DNA of 25,882 nt from a virus: IMG/VR virus record IMGVR_UViG_3300025769_000732, positions 1 through 25,882 of that record; one strand, 5' to 3'. Shown here in pieces: positions 17,301 to 22,677 of this stretch (position 1 is its first letter; every line of letters begins with the position of its first letter). The position numbers and the translations under genes are program-made. Below the pieces are notes generated by a model, which saw only the letters and a list, made by a program, of their open reading frames with translations, had not been told where the DNA came from and searched no databases.

Positions 17301-17555
17301 GATGATGTCTCACAGTATGGCGATAATGATGATCTTTGGCGTATTGGCGTTATTGCTCAAGAACTCGAAACGTCTGGAATGAATGGCCTTGTAAAAGAGA
17401 ATCCTGATTTTGATGAGGATGGCAACGATCTTGGAACCACAACAAAATCTGTTAAATATTCCATCCTTTACATGAAAGCAGTCAAGGCACTGCAAGAGGC
17501 AATGGATCGGATCGAGACACTTGAAACCAAAGTTGCAACACTAGAAGGAAACTAA
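14397..17555 (+). CDS. Tail fibre with 17-residue beta-roll repeats and C-terminal S74 self-cleaving chaperone
   Basis: The 1052-residue receptor-binding fibre has three parts. Residues 1-205 are an N-terminal attachment region ending with VAIAQGGTGATTAAAARTNL, a common fibre linker. Residues about 208-845 carry some 36 repeats of 17 residues with consensus TAVGYxALxxNTTGxxN. They resemble the SVAIG-type head repeats of YadA-like adhesins, so a trimeric left-handed beta-roll is likely (inference). The C terminus is a peptidase S74 chaperone domain. Ser939 in SDQKLK and Lys944, five residues later, form the likely dyad, with cleavage before Ser939. GVIAQELE, then VKYSILYMKAVKAL and a coiled coil to the end complete it. 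The start follows AGAGGAA. Codon use and tetramer content change sharply within the gene near base 15015. Confidence 0.9.
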   Translation: MAYPVTLNGRTYTLADFEGTNYVEGLPDAFEDFVTHAGDIYNSTSTTSNTIGTGSKTFTVESAKPYQAGTPLRIADASAPSTNFIDAIVTSYSGTTLVVDSVGYAGSGTFTSWNVNIGGSASVAGTVAIAQGGTGATTAAAARTNLDVYSKADADSRFLNVSGEASNVTMTGDVTIGDASSDTFTVNADATFNADLSVDGGTIKLDGNYPIGTNNTALGDAALDDASFSGEHNVAIGHEALTAATTGSSNTAVGRRALQSNTTGGFNIAVGRDALAANTTASQNTAVGYGAASSNITGANITAVGYQALYYNTGDQNTAIGRRSAFNTTTGQYNTAVGMQALLSNTSGSYNTSMGGGSLQNATTSSYNTAIGYQSLNANTTGDNSVAVGSYALASNTTGINVAVGRNAAFATTTGTKNVALGQQALTSNTTGNNNVAVGRDALLSASTMSNNVAVGLEALYSLTGSTDNVAVGRQAAFSATSGGPNTAIGAMALYTNSTGNYNVAVGYQALYRNTASNGTAVGYQALENNTTGSANVAVGWRALQANTTGINNVAVGYEALRDNTTAHVNVAVGLQVLKVNTTGTRNTSMGYQSMDENTTGSDNTAVGYGSLGANIGGTKNVAVGVTALGNNTSGDQNVAVGYDALVVNSTGNYNTALGFEALQFNTTANESTAVGYQAAYNNTEQTVTAFGYRAGYAQSGGTPGSNTWIGYRAGESATTGGANTAVGRDALQETTTGAYNTAIGNNALDQNTTGSYNTALGYQAGYNNTTNQFNTDIGGQAGYTGGNYSTRVGFAAGYLSTGQFNTFVGARNSANYGCGQSMTTGNKNTIIGGFNGNQDGLDIRTSNNNIVLSDGDGNARFYIDSNVITHVNGNRSGGTFTVWNKNANPSGQVIDFEYASPDNNSNFYLVCKDSTTDRLKIWSDGDVQNHDNSYGAISDQKLKQQIADTSSQWDDIKAIQVRKYKMNDDVSQYGDNDDLWRIGVIAQELETSGMNGLVKENPDFDEDGNDLGTTTKSVKYSILYMKAVKALQEAMDRIETLETKVATLEGN
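15030..16930 (+). repeat. Tandem degenerate 51-bp repeats (17-residue units) inside the tail fibre
   Basis: About 36 consecutive units each contain an AVG/AIG/SMG step followed about nine residues later by NTTG or a variant. Unit length is mostly 17 residues, with some of 14-16 and longer ones at the 3' end. DNA identity between units is low to moderate, so the array is old or under diversifying change rather than freshly amplified. Confidence 0.88.
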
Positions 17556-17558
17556 AAA

Positions 17559-17807
17559 ATGACAGACACACCAACCACCGAAGAAATCGCACAACACTAC
17601 ACCGCAATGGGCCACAGTGTTGATTTAATCAATGCCATCATCGCCGGCGAACAAATGGCCGATGAGGATGCGGCGGAACGCCAGGCTTGCGTTGATCGCA
17701 ACGTCGAACATTTGCAAATTATGGTTGCAAAAGATTTCTGGGGCGATGAGGATATGAGCGCGGCAAACGCGGCAATCACCGCCGGTGAAGGATACACGGC
17801 AGAATAA
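17559..17807 (+). CDS. Small acidic protein after the tail fibre, function unknown
   Basis: This is an 82-residue acidic protein with two helical segments (EEIAQHYTAMGHSVDLINAII and NVEHLQIMVAKDFW). It starts three bases after the fibre stop, so it is co-translated with the fibre and could be a fibre assembly helper, though nothing in the sequence demonstrates that. No membrane segment or known motif is visible. Its TCGA-rich DNA is like the rest of the genome and unlike the fibre. Confidence 0.6.
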   Translation: MTDTPTTEEIAQHYTAMGHSVDLINAIIAGEQMADEDAAERQACVDRNVEHLQIMVAKDFWGDEDMSAANAAITAGEGYTAE

Positions 17808-17819
17808 AGGATTGAGAAA

Positions 17820-18056
17820 ATGGCGGCTAATACAATCACAATCAACGAAAAAGAATATGACATCGATGCGATGACCGATGCCGAAAAATATTTGGCGGGG
17901 CAAATCGATGCACAAAACCGCAAGATGGCGGGAATACAATTTGACCTCGATGCGGTCGCAATGGCGAAACAAGGTTTCGTGAACGCACTCGCCGCATCAC
18001 TCGAGAACGAGGATAAAGATGGCGAGAACGGCAACGGAAGCGCACAAGCGGATTGA
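17820..18056 (+). CDS. DUF6447-like small protein
   Basis: The 78-residue protein has ITINEKEYDIDAMTDAEKYL followed by a helical part with QIDAQNRKMAGIQFDLDAVAMAKQGFVNAL and an acidic, low-complexity tail. The opening (I.IN.KEYD.D..TDE-like) and the helix pattern match what I recall of the DUF6447 type, seen mainly in aquatic phages and bacteria; function is unknown. A strong AAAGGA site lies before the start. Its 3' end overlaps the next gene by 38 bases. Confidence 0.6.
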   Translation: MAANTITINEKEYDIDAMTDAEKYLAGQIDAQNRKMAGIQFDLDAVAMAKQGFVNALAASLENEDKDGENGNGSAQAD

Positions 18057-18210
18057 TGATTTGGAACCTCGAGTCACCAGGGTTGAAACGCAAGTTGATG
18101 AACGGTGGCGCGAGACAATTATCCGGATCAAACGCATCGAAACCATCATGATCTCGGTGGCCGGTGCAATTATCCTCATGCTCGGATCGATCCTCATGAA
18201 AATGGGTTGA
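18019..18210 (+). CDS. XhlA-like small membrane protein, possible lysis accessory
   Basis: This 63-residue protein has an N-terminal charged coiled coil (IDDLEPRVTRVETQVDERW) and one C-terminal membrane segment (IMISVAGAIILMLGSILM). That layout matches haemolysin XhlA-type phage proteins, which help holins or endolysins at the membrane in Bacillus phages. The call rests on architecture only. GAGGA at 18009-18013 gives a close ribosome site. It overlaps the upstream gene by 38 bases and is the last gene before a terminator. Confidence 0.55.
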   Translation: MARTATEAHKRIDDLEPRVTRVETQVDERWRETIIRIKRIETIMISVAGAIILMLGSILMKMG

Positions 18211-18264
18211 TCGAACTCGCGTTGTCCCTGGTCTTATACGGCCAATCTTGGAAACTCGGTTTCT

Positions 18265-18293
18265 ATAAGGCGTGTATTTATTACGCGCCTTAT
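18265..18293 (+). terminator. Rho-independent terminator ending the structural operon
   Basis: A 12-base-pair stem (18265-18276 with 18282-18293, one G-U pair) closes a five-base loop and is followed by TTCTATTTC. The AAGGCG/CGCCTT core and T-rich tail are typical. It separates the late structural genes from the lysis genes, which have their own promoter-like element about 40 bases further on. Confidence 0.8.
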
Positions 18294-18308
18294 TCTATTT
18301 CTCGGCGG

Positions 18309-18337
18309 TATTATTACAAACCTTATCGTGTTATAAT
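18309..18337 (+). promoter_or_regulatory. Promoter-like element A before the lysis genes
   Basis: A perfect TATAAT at 18332-18337 is preceded by TATTAT at 18309-18314 with a 17-base spacer. The -35-like hexamer is far from TTGACA, so a phage-specific activator or sigma factor may be needed. It sits 48 bases before the ATG at 18380. A similar element lies at 18881-18909. Confidence 0.5.
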
Positions 18338-18379
18338 TCATCCAGACGCGGCTTGTCCAAAATTTGTAAGGGTGAAAAA

Positions 18380-18841
18380 ATGATCGCCGAACTTGCCGCG
18401 TTCAATGCTGCATTCGCAACCGTCAAAGCCACGATCAACGCGGGTCGTGATATTATGTCTTGCGCCAATTCCATCGGTGACATGATCGGAGCCGAGGAAC
18501 AATTAAGGGCGCGGGGTGATCGCAAGAAAAACTCGATGTGGTCAAAACTTGCCGGCAAAGACACCAACGATTTCGAAGAATTTATGGCCATCGAAAAGAT
18601 GCGCAACCAACGAAAAGAGTTGATGTCGGCGTTGCAATTATACGGCCGGCCAGGGTTGAAAGACGATTTCATCAAGTTCGAGGTCGAGGCCAGAAAGAAA
18701 CGCAGGGCGCAAGCGATCGCCGCCGAGAAACAGAAACAAACAATCATCGAGTGGGCCGTTGGCGGATTTATTGTCATCCTGGGGATCGCGGGAATGGCGT
18801 TCACGTTGTGGTTCATCGGAAAAGGCCAGGGCAAGTGGTGA
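18380..18841 (+). CDS. Conserved-looking phage membrane protein with C-terminal anchor, function unknown
   Basis: The 153-residue protein begins IAELAAFNAAFATVKATI, a hydrophobic-amphipathic helix. A charged helical stretch with WSKLAGKDTNDFEEFMAIEKM follows, then LYGRPGLKDDFIKFEVEARKKRR, and a membrane segment near residues 122-145 (WAVGGFIVILGIAGMAFTLWF) with a short outside tail. The ATG at 18380 is chosen because AAGGG lies just upstream; the frame is open further upstream but crosses the terminator and promoter-like element. Its place at the head of the lysis cassette suggests a role in lysis or membrane remodelling, which is inference. A single membrane segment after a coiled region would also fit an inner-membrane spanin-like shape reversed in order. 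Confidence 0.6.
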   Translation: MIAELAAFNAAFATVKATINAGRDIMSCANSIGDMIGAEEQLRARGDRKKNSMWSKLAGKDTNDFEEFMAIEKMRNQRKELMSALQLYGRPGLKDDFIKFEVEARKKRRAQAIAAEKQKQTIIEWAVGGFIVILGIAGMAFTLWFIGKGQGKW

Positions 18842-18880
18842 ATGAAAATGAGGCAAATCGGGCCGATGCGTTGGGCGGTC

Positions 18881-18909
18881 TATTCTGAAACCGGATTTGT
18901 TGTTATAAT
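18881..18909 (+). promoter_or_regulatory. Promoter-like element B before the EF-hand gene
   Basis: TATAAT at 18904-18909 follows TATTCT at 18881-18886 with a 17-base spacer, 44 bases before the ATG at 18948. It shares GCGGT, AAACC and GTTATAATT in the same order with element A at 18305-18338, with a two-base difference in spacing. Confidence 0.5.
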
Positions 18910-18947
18910 TACGAGCGACCGAAAAATCGCAGAAAGGTTTTTGACCA

Positions 18948-19289
18948 ATGACAGAGTTTGAAAACGCCGATCTCAACGGCAATGGAACCATCGAACAAGA
19001 TGAATGGGATAAACTGGCACTCGAGGATCGCCGGCGTGAAATGATCGATGCCGATCTCAAACGCGACAGCCAACGCCGGATGGCCTGGTTTGCGTTGTCG
19101 GGCATGTTGCTCTATCCATTCGCGGTGTTGCTCTCAGCGGCCTTGGGATTGAGCCAGGCGGCGGAAATCATCGGGTCGATGGCCTCGATATACTTTGTAT
19201 CGATTGCCGCACTTGTGGGCGCGTTTTTCGGGTTCTCAAATATGGGCAATAAGCCATCGATGAAATCAGATAAAGGAACGATGCAATGA
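18948..19289 (+). CDS. EF-hand membrane protein, holin-like
   Basis: This 113-residue protein combines a calcium-binding loop with two membrane segments. Residues 8-19 form a canonical EF-hand loop with D8, N10, N12, T14, E16 and E19 at the ligand positions. A charged helix (DRRREMIDADLKRDSQRRM) follows. Membrane segments lie at about 46-66 (FALSGMLLYPFAVLLSAALG) and 74-97 (IIGSMASIYFVSIAALVGAFF). The tail is basic. Two membrane spans in a lysis cassette suggest a holin or holin regulator. A single EF-hand loop fused to such spans is unusual; I know of similar proteins only as uncharacterised ORFs of aquatic phages. It has its own promoter-like element and overlaps the next gene by four bases (ATGA). 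Confidence 0.72.
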   Translation: MTEFENADLNGNGTIEQDEWDKLALEDRRREMIDADLKRDSQRRMAWFALSGMLLYPFAVLLSAALGLSQAAEIIGSMASIYFVSIAALVGAFFGFSNMGNKPSMKSDKGTMQ

Positions 19290-19639
19290 TTGGGCAAATC
19301 CTGGGAAGCCTGGGCGGATTGGCGAAATCATATATTGATTCGAAAACCGCCATCAAACTCACCGAGGCGGAAATCAAGAAAAAGCAACTCACCGGCGAGA
19401 TCGATTGGGATTTGGCCGCAATCAAGGCGACCGAAAATTCCTGGAAAGATGAATGGATCACGTTGTTGTTCTCGATCCCTCTCATCCTGGCGTTTTGCGG
19501 CGATTGGGGGCGGCAAGTGGTGGCCGATGGGTTTGCCGCACTCGAGGTGATGCCACAGTGGTATCAGGTCGCGTTGGGGGCCGTTGTGAGTGCAAGCGTG
19601 GGCATCCGGTCAGTCTCGAGGTTTTTCGGCAAGAAATGA
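19286..19639 (+). CDS. Holin, 3TM (gene transfer agent) type
   Basis: The 117-residue protein begins with a glycine-rich helix, then a charged region (TEAEIKKKQLTGEIDWDLAAIKA). The family-typical SWKDEWITLLFSIPLILAFCGD follows, then GFAALEVMPQWYQVALGAVV and SASVGIRSVSRFFGKK. The pattern W.DE..TLL...PL, P.WY and AS.GIR is that of 3TM holins used for release of phages and gene transfer agents. It forms membrane lesions that let the endolysin reach the wall. It is coupled by ATGA overlaps to the genes on both sides. Confidence 0.85.
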   Translation: MIGQILGSLGGLAKSYIDSKTAIKLTEAEIKKKQLTGEIDWDLAAIKATENSWKDEWITLLFSIPLILAFCGDWGRQVVADGFAALEVMPQWYQVALGAVVSASVGIRSVSRFFGKK

Positions 19640-20124
19640 GTTTCGGTTTTGACCATATCAAGGGCATCGCCGCCGCCGGCGGTGCAATCATCGCCGCAAT
19701 CAGTGGCGGTGTCACCCTATCCGGAAAACTCGGATGGGATTGGTTCGATCGTCCGATCCTGGAATGGTCGCCGGAACACTTTGAAATCAGCAATGGGCCG
19801 ATCGATGAGGGTTTTCGCGTGATCGTTGCCAGGCAAAAGTTGCGCGATGATTGCGAGGTCATCGGATTCACGGTCGAGATCAGGGATTCCGATTTCGTTG
19901 TGTTTCCGGCAACGCCATCGGTGGCCAAGTTCTCAGGGCCGGCAAGCGATACGGTCGATCGATTTGGGTATCGAGTCTATATCCGCGAGATGGATATGTA
20001 CCAGGTCGCACCAGGCGAGGCGACATTGTTGGGACAGATCAAATATAATTGTCCGGAAGGTGAACAAATCGTCACCTATCCGGCGCATGAAAACCTCAAT
20101 TTCATCATCGAGGAAGGGAATTGA
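19636..20124 (+). CDS. Membrane-anchored beta-domain protein of the lysis cassette, function unknown
   Basis: The 162-residue protein has one N-terminal membrane segment (GIAAAGGAIIAAISGGVTLSG). After it comes a beta-rich domain, with LEWSPEHFEISNGPIDEGF and RDDCEVIGFTVEIRDSDFVVF, then GYRVYIREMDMYQVAPGE and LGQIKYNCPEGEQIVTYPA. The start at 19636 is chosen because its ATGA overlaps the holin stop; the same frame is open further upstream inside the holin gene. The topology suggests a domain anchored on the outer face of the inner membrane, with two cysteines far apart. I do not recognise a family. It lies between holin and endolysin, so a role in lysis or envelope protection is possible. Confidence 0.6.
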   Translation: MSFGFDHIKGIAAAGGAIIAAISGGVTLSGKLGWDWFDRPILEWSPEHFEISNGPIDEGFRVIVARQKLRDDCEVIGFTVEIRDSDFVVFPATPSVAKFSGPASDTVDRFGYRVYIREMDMYQVAPGEATLLGQIKYNCPEGEQIVTYPAHENLNFIIEEGN

Positions 20125-20125
20125 A

Positions 20126-20941
20126 ATGAACTTAACGTTGGAGCAAACAAAACAGTTGATCGAGGGCAATCGAGAGTTCGAGGCATGGCATGAATTGTTT
20201 GAGCATTTCTTGCCAAAATATGAAATCGATTCACCAAATCGAATGGCGATGTTCTTTGCCCAATGCGGCCATGAATCGCTCAACTTTCGCGTTCTCGAGG
20301 AAAATCTCAATTACAGCGCAAAGGGTTTGAATGCGGTATTCCCGAAATATTTTAAGAACGCCGGAAGGGAAGCGAATGATTTCCATCGTGATCCTCAACG
20401 CATTGCTAATGTCGTCTATTCTAATCGCATGGGCAACGGAGACATTGAATCCGGCGATGGGTGGTTGTTCCGAGGAAAAGGTGCCATCCAACTCACCGGT
20501 CGAAACAACACCACCGGATTCGCAGATTCGATTGGTCGATCGGTAGAGCGAACCCTCGAATATCTATTCACCAAAGAGGGCGCACTCGAGGCGGCGTGTT
20601 GGTTCTGGAAAGTGAACGGTTTGAATGATTTTTCGAACGACATCAAAAAAGCCACCCGCAAGATCAATGGCGGAACGATTGGGATTGCCGATCGAACCCA
20701 TCATTATCATCGAGCGTTGGAAATCCTGGGCGGAACTTACACAATGAAAGCATCGCCGATTTTGTTAAAAGTTGGATCGACCGGTGATCGAGTGAAACAA
20801 ATCCAGGAAAAACTTGGTGAGGATGCCGATGGCATCTTTGGCCTGGTCACAAAGCAAGCGGTCGAGAAATGGCAAGAGGCAAACGGTTTGGTTGTTGATG
20901 GCATTGTCGGGCCGAAAACATTCGCCGCGATGATCGGATGA
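20126..20941 (+). CDS. Endolysin: GH19 muramidase/chitinase-like domain + peptidoglycan-binding domain
   Basis: This cytoplasmic enzyme cuts the glycan strands of the host wall at the end of infection. The 271-residue protein has a GH19 domain. Residues 40-63 include FFAQCGHES and VLEENLNY, with Glu50 and Glu58/59 as candidate catalytic acids. The GH19 hallmark GDGWLFRGKGAIQLTGR follows. Residues about 206-271 are a PG_binding_1 repeat (LKVGSTGDRVKQIQEKLG, then DGIFGLVTKQAV and VDGIVGPKT). No signal peptide is seen, which fits holin-dependent release. Start 20126 is chosen by alignment with family length and one base after the previous stop; the same frame continues upstream without need. It overlaps the next gene by four bases. 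Confidence 0.92.
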   Translation: MNLTLEQTKQLIEGNREFEAWHELFEHFLPKYEIDSPNRMAMFFAQCGHESLNFRVLEENLNYSAKGLNAVFPKYFKNAGREANDFHRDPQRIANVVYSNRMGNGDIESGDGWLFRGKGAIQLTGRNNTTGFADSIGRSVERTLEYLFTKEGALEAACWFWKVNGLNDFSNDIKKATRKINGGTIGIADRTHHYHRALEILGGTYTMKASPILLKVGSTGDRVKQIQEKLGEDADGIFGLVTKQAVEKWQEANGLVVDGIVGPKTFAAMIG

Positions 20942-21123
20942 CCAACGTTGAGGTGAGAGATAACGGCGAAATTCGCATCACGGCCAATGGCACCACCATT
21001 GCCGAGTTTTGGTTGCCGGAATCCGATCGCCTCGACATGGTTGTGAAATTGCTCGAGAGCGTCAAAAAGAAACCCACCCTCGAGGTCGTAAAAGAAAACC
21101 CCACCAACGAGGGCGGGGTTTAG
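20938..21123 (+). CDS. Small protein after the endolysin, function unknown
   Basis: The 61-residue ORF starts with ATGA overlapping the endolysin stop. It has a beta-like first half (VEVRDNGEIRITANGTTIAEFWL), a helix (DRLDMVVKLLESVKKK) and a tail. Coding character is fair: TCGA-rich as in neighbours and a coherent small beta-hairpin plus helix. Its last codons form the hairpin of the convergent terminator, so the stop lies inside the terminator stem. Confidence 0.5.
   Translation: MTNVEVRDNGEIRITANGTTIAEFWLPESDRLDMVVKLLESVKKKPTLEVVKENPTNEGGV
21096..21121. terminator. Bidirectional terminator between lysis genes and leftward block
   Basis: AAACCCC (21096-21102) pairs with GGGGTTT (21115-21121), with extra CC-GG pairing inside. 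On the minus strand the stem is followed by a T-rich TCTTTT tail, so it fits best as the end of leftward transcription. On the plus strand the tail is weaker. It sits between converging genes. Confidence 0.65.
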
Positions 21124-21132
21124 TTTGGGTGT

Positions 21133-21150
21133 CAATACAGGCATGTATTG
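21133..21150. repeat. Inverted repeat CAATACA-GGCA-TGTATTG
   Basis: Seven perfect base pairs with a four-base loop lie in the gap between the convergent genes. It may add to termination or stabilise RNA ends; there is no T-tract directly after it. Confidence 0.5.
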
Positions 21151-21159
21151 CATGGAGTC

Positions 21160-21324
21160 TCAATTATATTGGTTTCTCATCAAGAAATCAATCAAAGCAT
21201 CCTTGAGATCGGGTTCACCCCAAAAGAAAATCATCAACAGGGCAAAGCCAACCCAAAATCCGGAAGCCACCACCGGCGCGGAATAGTTTTTGCGTTCCCT
21301 TTTTTGTCTCGGTTCATTCGTCAT
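21160..21324 (-). CDS. Small single-span membrane protein, function unknown
   Basis: The 54-residue protein has a basic N terminus (NEPRQKRERKNYS), a membrane segment (APVVASGFWVGFALLMIFFW) and an amphipathic tail (DLKDALIDFLMRNQ). The start at 21324 is chosen because AAGGA lies about nine bases upstream in the coding direction; three further in-frame ATGs precede it. The open frame that continues beyond is antisense to the neighbouring zinc protein. It overlaps that gene by 11 bases and is the last of the leftward block. Confidence 0.55.
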   Translation of the reverse strand: MTNEPRQKRERKNYSAPVVASGFWVGFALLMIFFWGEPDLKDALIDFLMRNQYN

Positions 21325-21547
21325 CGTCATCATCATCCTTTTTTGTTGCACCAAGGCCATCGCAATTTTCACAAGTTCCGGTTTCGGTGTCGATATATCC
21401 AACATCGCGGTTGAAATTATGGGGGCGAGGAACGTCGAACTCGACCTCGCCGGTTCCGGAGCATTCGGAACACTCGATCGCCTCGAACCAAATGTCATGG
21501 CCAGGGGAAACCCAAATTCCGGTTGCGTCACGTTTCAGGGCAATCAT
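21314..21547 (-). CDS. Small zinc-ribbon protein with two CxxCxGxG motifs
   Basis: The 77-residue protein has Cys26, Cys29, Cys59 and Cys62 arranged as CSECSGTG and CENCDGLG. These are the same CxxCxGxG units that build the zinc centre of DnaJ. With four cysteines one zinc ion would be bound, bringing the two ends of a 30-residue beta-like insert together. It ends in a run of six aspartates. Start 21547 is preferred to 21565: it overlaps the upstream stop as ATGA and has AAGG eight bases before it. Role unknown; such ribbons often mediate protein or nucleic acid contacts. Confidence 0.65.
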   Translation of the reverse strand: MIALKRDATGIWVSPGHDIWFEAIECSECSGTGEVEFDVPRPHNFNRDVGYIDTETGTCENCDGLGATKKDDDDDDE

Positions 21548-21732
21548 TTTTCGCCTTTCATCCATTTAATTTCGGCGATCAATTTCGCCTTTTCAGATTG
21601 CAATTCCTCGATCGCCTTGGTCAACCTGGCGATCTCGTTTCGTTGTTTCGCGGCCTTTGATCGCAATGTCGCGCATTGGCGATTTGCCGAATCTAATTGA
21701 TGCCGCAAGCGGCCAGAATCATCGATCGACAT
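21544..21732 (-). CDS. Small coiled-coil protein
   Basis: The 62-residue protein is almost entirely one predicted coiled coil (heptad-like L/I/A spacing through RLRHQLDSANRQCATLR and RLTKAIEELQSEKAKLIAEI). It has a basic end. AGGA precedes the start. It overlaps the upstream gene by 14 bases and the downstream gene by four, so the block is translationally coupled. No enzymatic motif is seen; it may serve as an oligomerisation partner of a neighbour. Confidence 0.55.
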   Translation of the reverse strand: MSIDDSGRLRHQLDSANRQCATLRSKAAKQRNEIARLTKAIEELQSEKAKLIAEIKWMKGEK

Positions 21733-22096
21733 ATGGGAAATCCTGGGGTGTCAGTTCGGGCAAATCTTTTGCCGGATCGTTTTCACTGGTCATCGCGCGG
21801 AGCCGGAAAAAACCGCGATGTTCTGGGAATGCGTCCATGTACCAACGCGCATAAAACGATCGATGGTTGTTGTTGATCTTGAACGTCGATCGACCCTCAT
21901 CATCCGCCTGGTCGGTTTCCCACCGGATGCGTTCGAATATGGCGTGGGCGGAATAATTGTTGAACCCTCGAGCGATCATTTCGTGGGTGAATTTGACGAA
22001 CAACGTCCAAACCTTGGGGTGTTGCCGGTGGAAATCCTTGGCCGCATCCTCGAGTTCATCCTTGCGGGTTTTTTGTGGGGTGAATAAATCCATCAT
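21719..22096 (-). CDS. Conserved-looking phage protein, function unknown
   Basis: This 125-residue protein is rich in aromatic and charged residues: KVWTLFVKFTHEMIARGFNN, then YSAHAIFERIRWET and FKINNNHRSFYARWYMD, and FPEHRGFFRLRAM. I recall similar uncharacterised proteins in many phages and prophages, but no function. The dense aromatic-basic pattern and predicted helices could suit nucleic acid binding (weak inference). The start ATGA overlaps the upstream stop. Its size is in line with the remembered family. Confidence 0.65.
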   Translation of the reverse strand: MMDLFTPQKTRKDELEDAAKDFHRQHPKVWTLFVKFTHEMIARGFNNYSAHAIFERIRWETDQADDEGRSTFKINNNHRSFYARWYMDAFPEHRGFFRLRAMTSENDPAKDLPELTPQDFPYVDR

Positions 22097-22458
22097 TTCG
22101 ACACCCCATCAAGTTTGGCTATGAGTTCTTTCATGATGGTTTCGATGTTTGTCGGCGTTATTTTATTGATCTCTCGTTTGTGATCGAGTTTCAATTTTCT
22201 GATTTGGGCTTTCAATGATTTGATTTGATCTAATAAAGAAACGCGGGTTTCTATCTCAGATGCCAAAGTTCCGGACATGAAATTATAACGATCTGTCACC
22301 TCATAATTATGCCATGCCTTATAATACGAAATCATCGTTCTGTGATCCTCGCGGCGAATTAAATCGCCATCATCACTTTCAACAAGTTTTCCATCAATCA
22401 AAGAAAAGGCGGGAATTTTGGGCGGTGTTTTGGGTTTGGTTAAGGGTATATCAAACAT
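22093..22458 (-). CDS. Coiled-coil protein of the leftward block, function unknown
   Basis: The 121-residue protein has a proline-rich N terminus (FDIPLTKPKTPPKIPAFS), a middle with RREDHRTMISYYKAWHNYE, and a C-terminal coiled coil (LLDQIKSLKAQIRKLKLDHK). GAGGA lies eight bases before the start. Its ATG directly follows the upstream TAA. The DNA is somewhat more AT-rich and poorer in TCGA than its neighbours, which could reflect a different origin. No known domain is recognised. Confidence 0.55.
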   Translation of the reverse strand: MFDIPLTKPKTPPKIPAFSLIDGKLVESDDGDLIRREDHRTMISYYKAWHNYEVTDRYNFMSGTLASEIETRVSLLDQIKSLKAQIRKLKLDHKREINKITPTNIETIMKELIAKLDGVSK

Positions 22459-22674
22459 TTATCGATTCCTCTCATGCGCCAATCGACCAAGGCGGTTGGC
22501 AAGTTTTTCCAGGTGTTCCGGTTTTACATCCTGTTTGTCTGCGATCGCGGTATATATCGCGTTGCACAGTTGTTCCGATGGCAATGCCGATGCCGCGTCA
22601 TGCAGCATGAACGCCGGTACAACATGCGGTTTGATGCGAACCGGCGGCGGTGATTTTTTACGTTGAAAGAACAT
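22459..22674 (-). CDS. Small basic protein, function unknown
   Basis: The 71-residue protein has a basic, proline-rich start (QRKKSPPPVRIKPHVVPAF) and a helical second half (EQLCNAIYTAIADKQDVKPE, then LEKLANRLGRLAHER). It begins three bases after the stop of the membrane miniprotein upstream. The ribosome site is weak, so coupling is likely. No motif is recognised. Confidence 0.5.
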   Translation of the reverse strand: MFFQRKKSPPPVRIKPHVVPAFMLHDAASALPSEQLCNAIYTAIADKQDVKPEHLEKLANRLGRLAHERNR

Positions 22675-22677
22675 CGA

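Noticed and set aside
14397-17555. Diversity-generating retroelement acting on the fibre
   Set aside because: No reverse transcriptase gene and no near-identical template/variable repeat pair were seen in the window.
19453-20124. Longer version of the gene at 19636-20124
   Set aside because: The extra 61 residues read through the 3TM holin gene in another frame and have no sensible fold; the ATGA start at 19636 fits better.
19826-20941. Longer version of the endolysin
   Set aside because: The extra 100 residues lie inside the preceding gene and are unlike GH19 enzymes; the start at 20126 gives family length.
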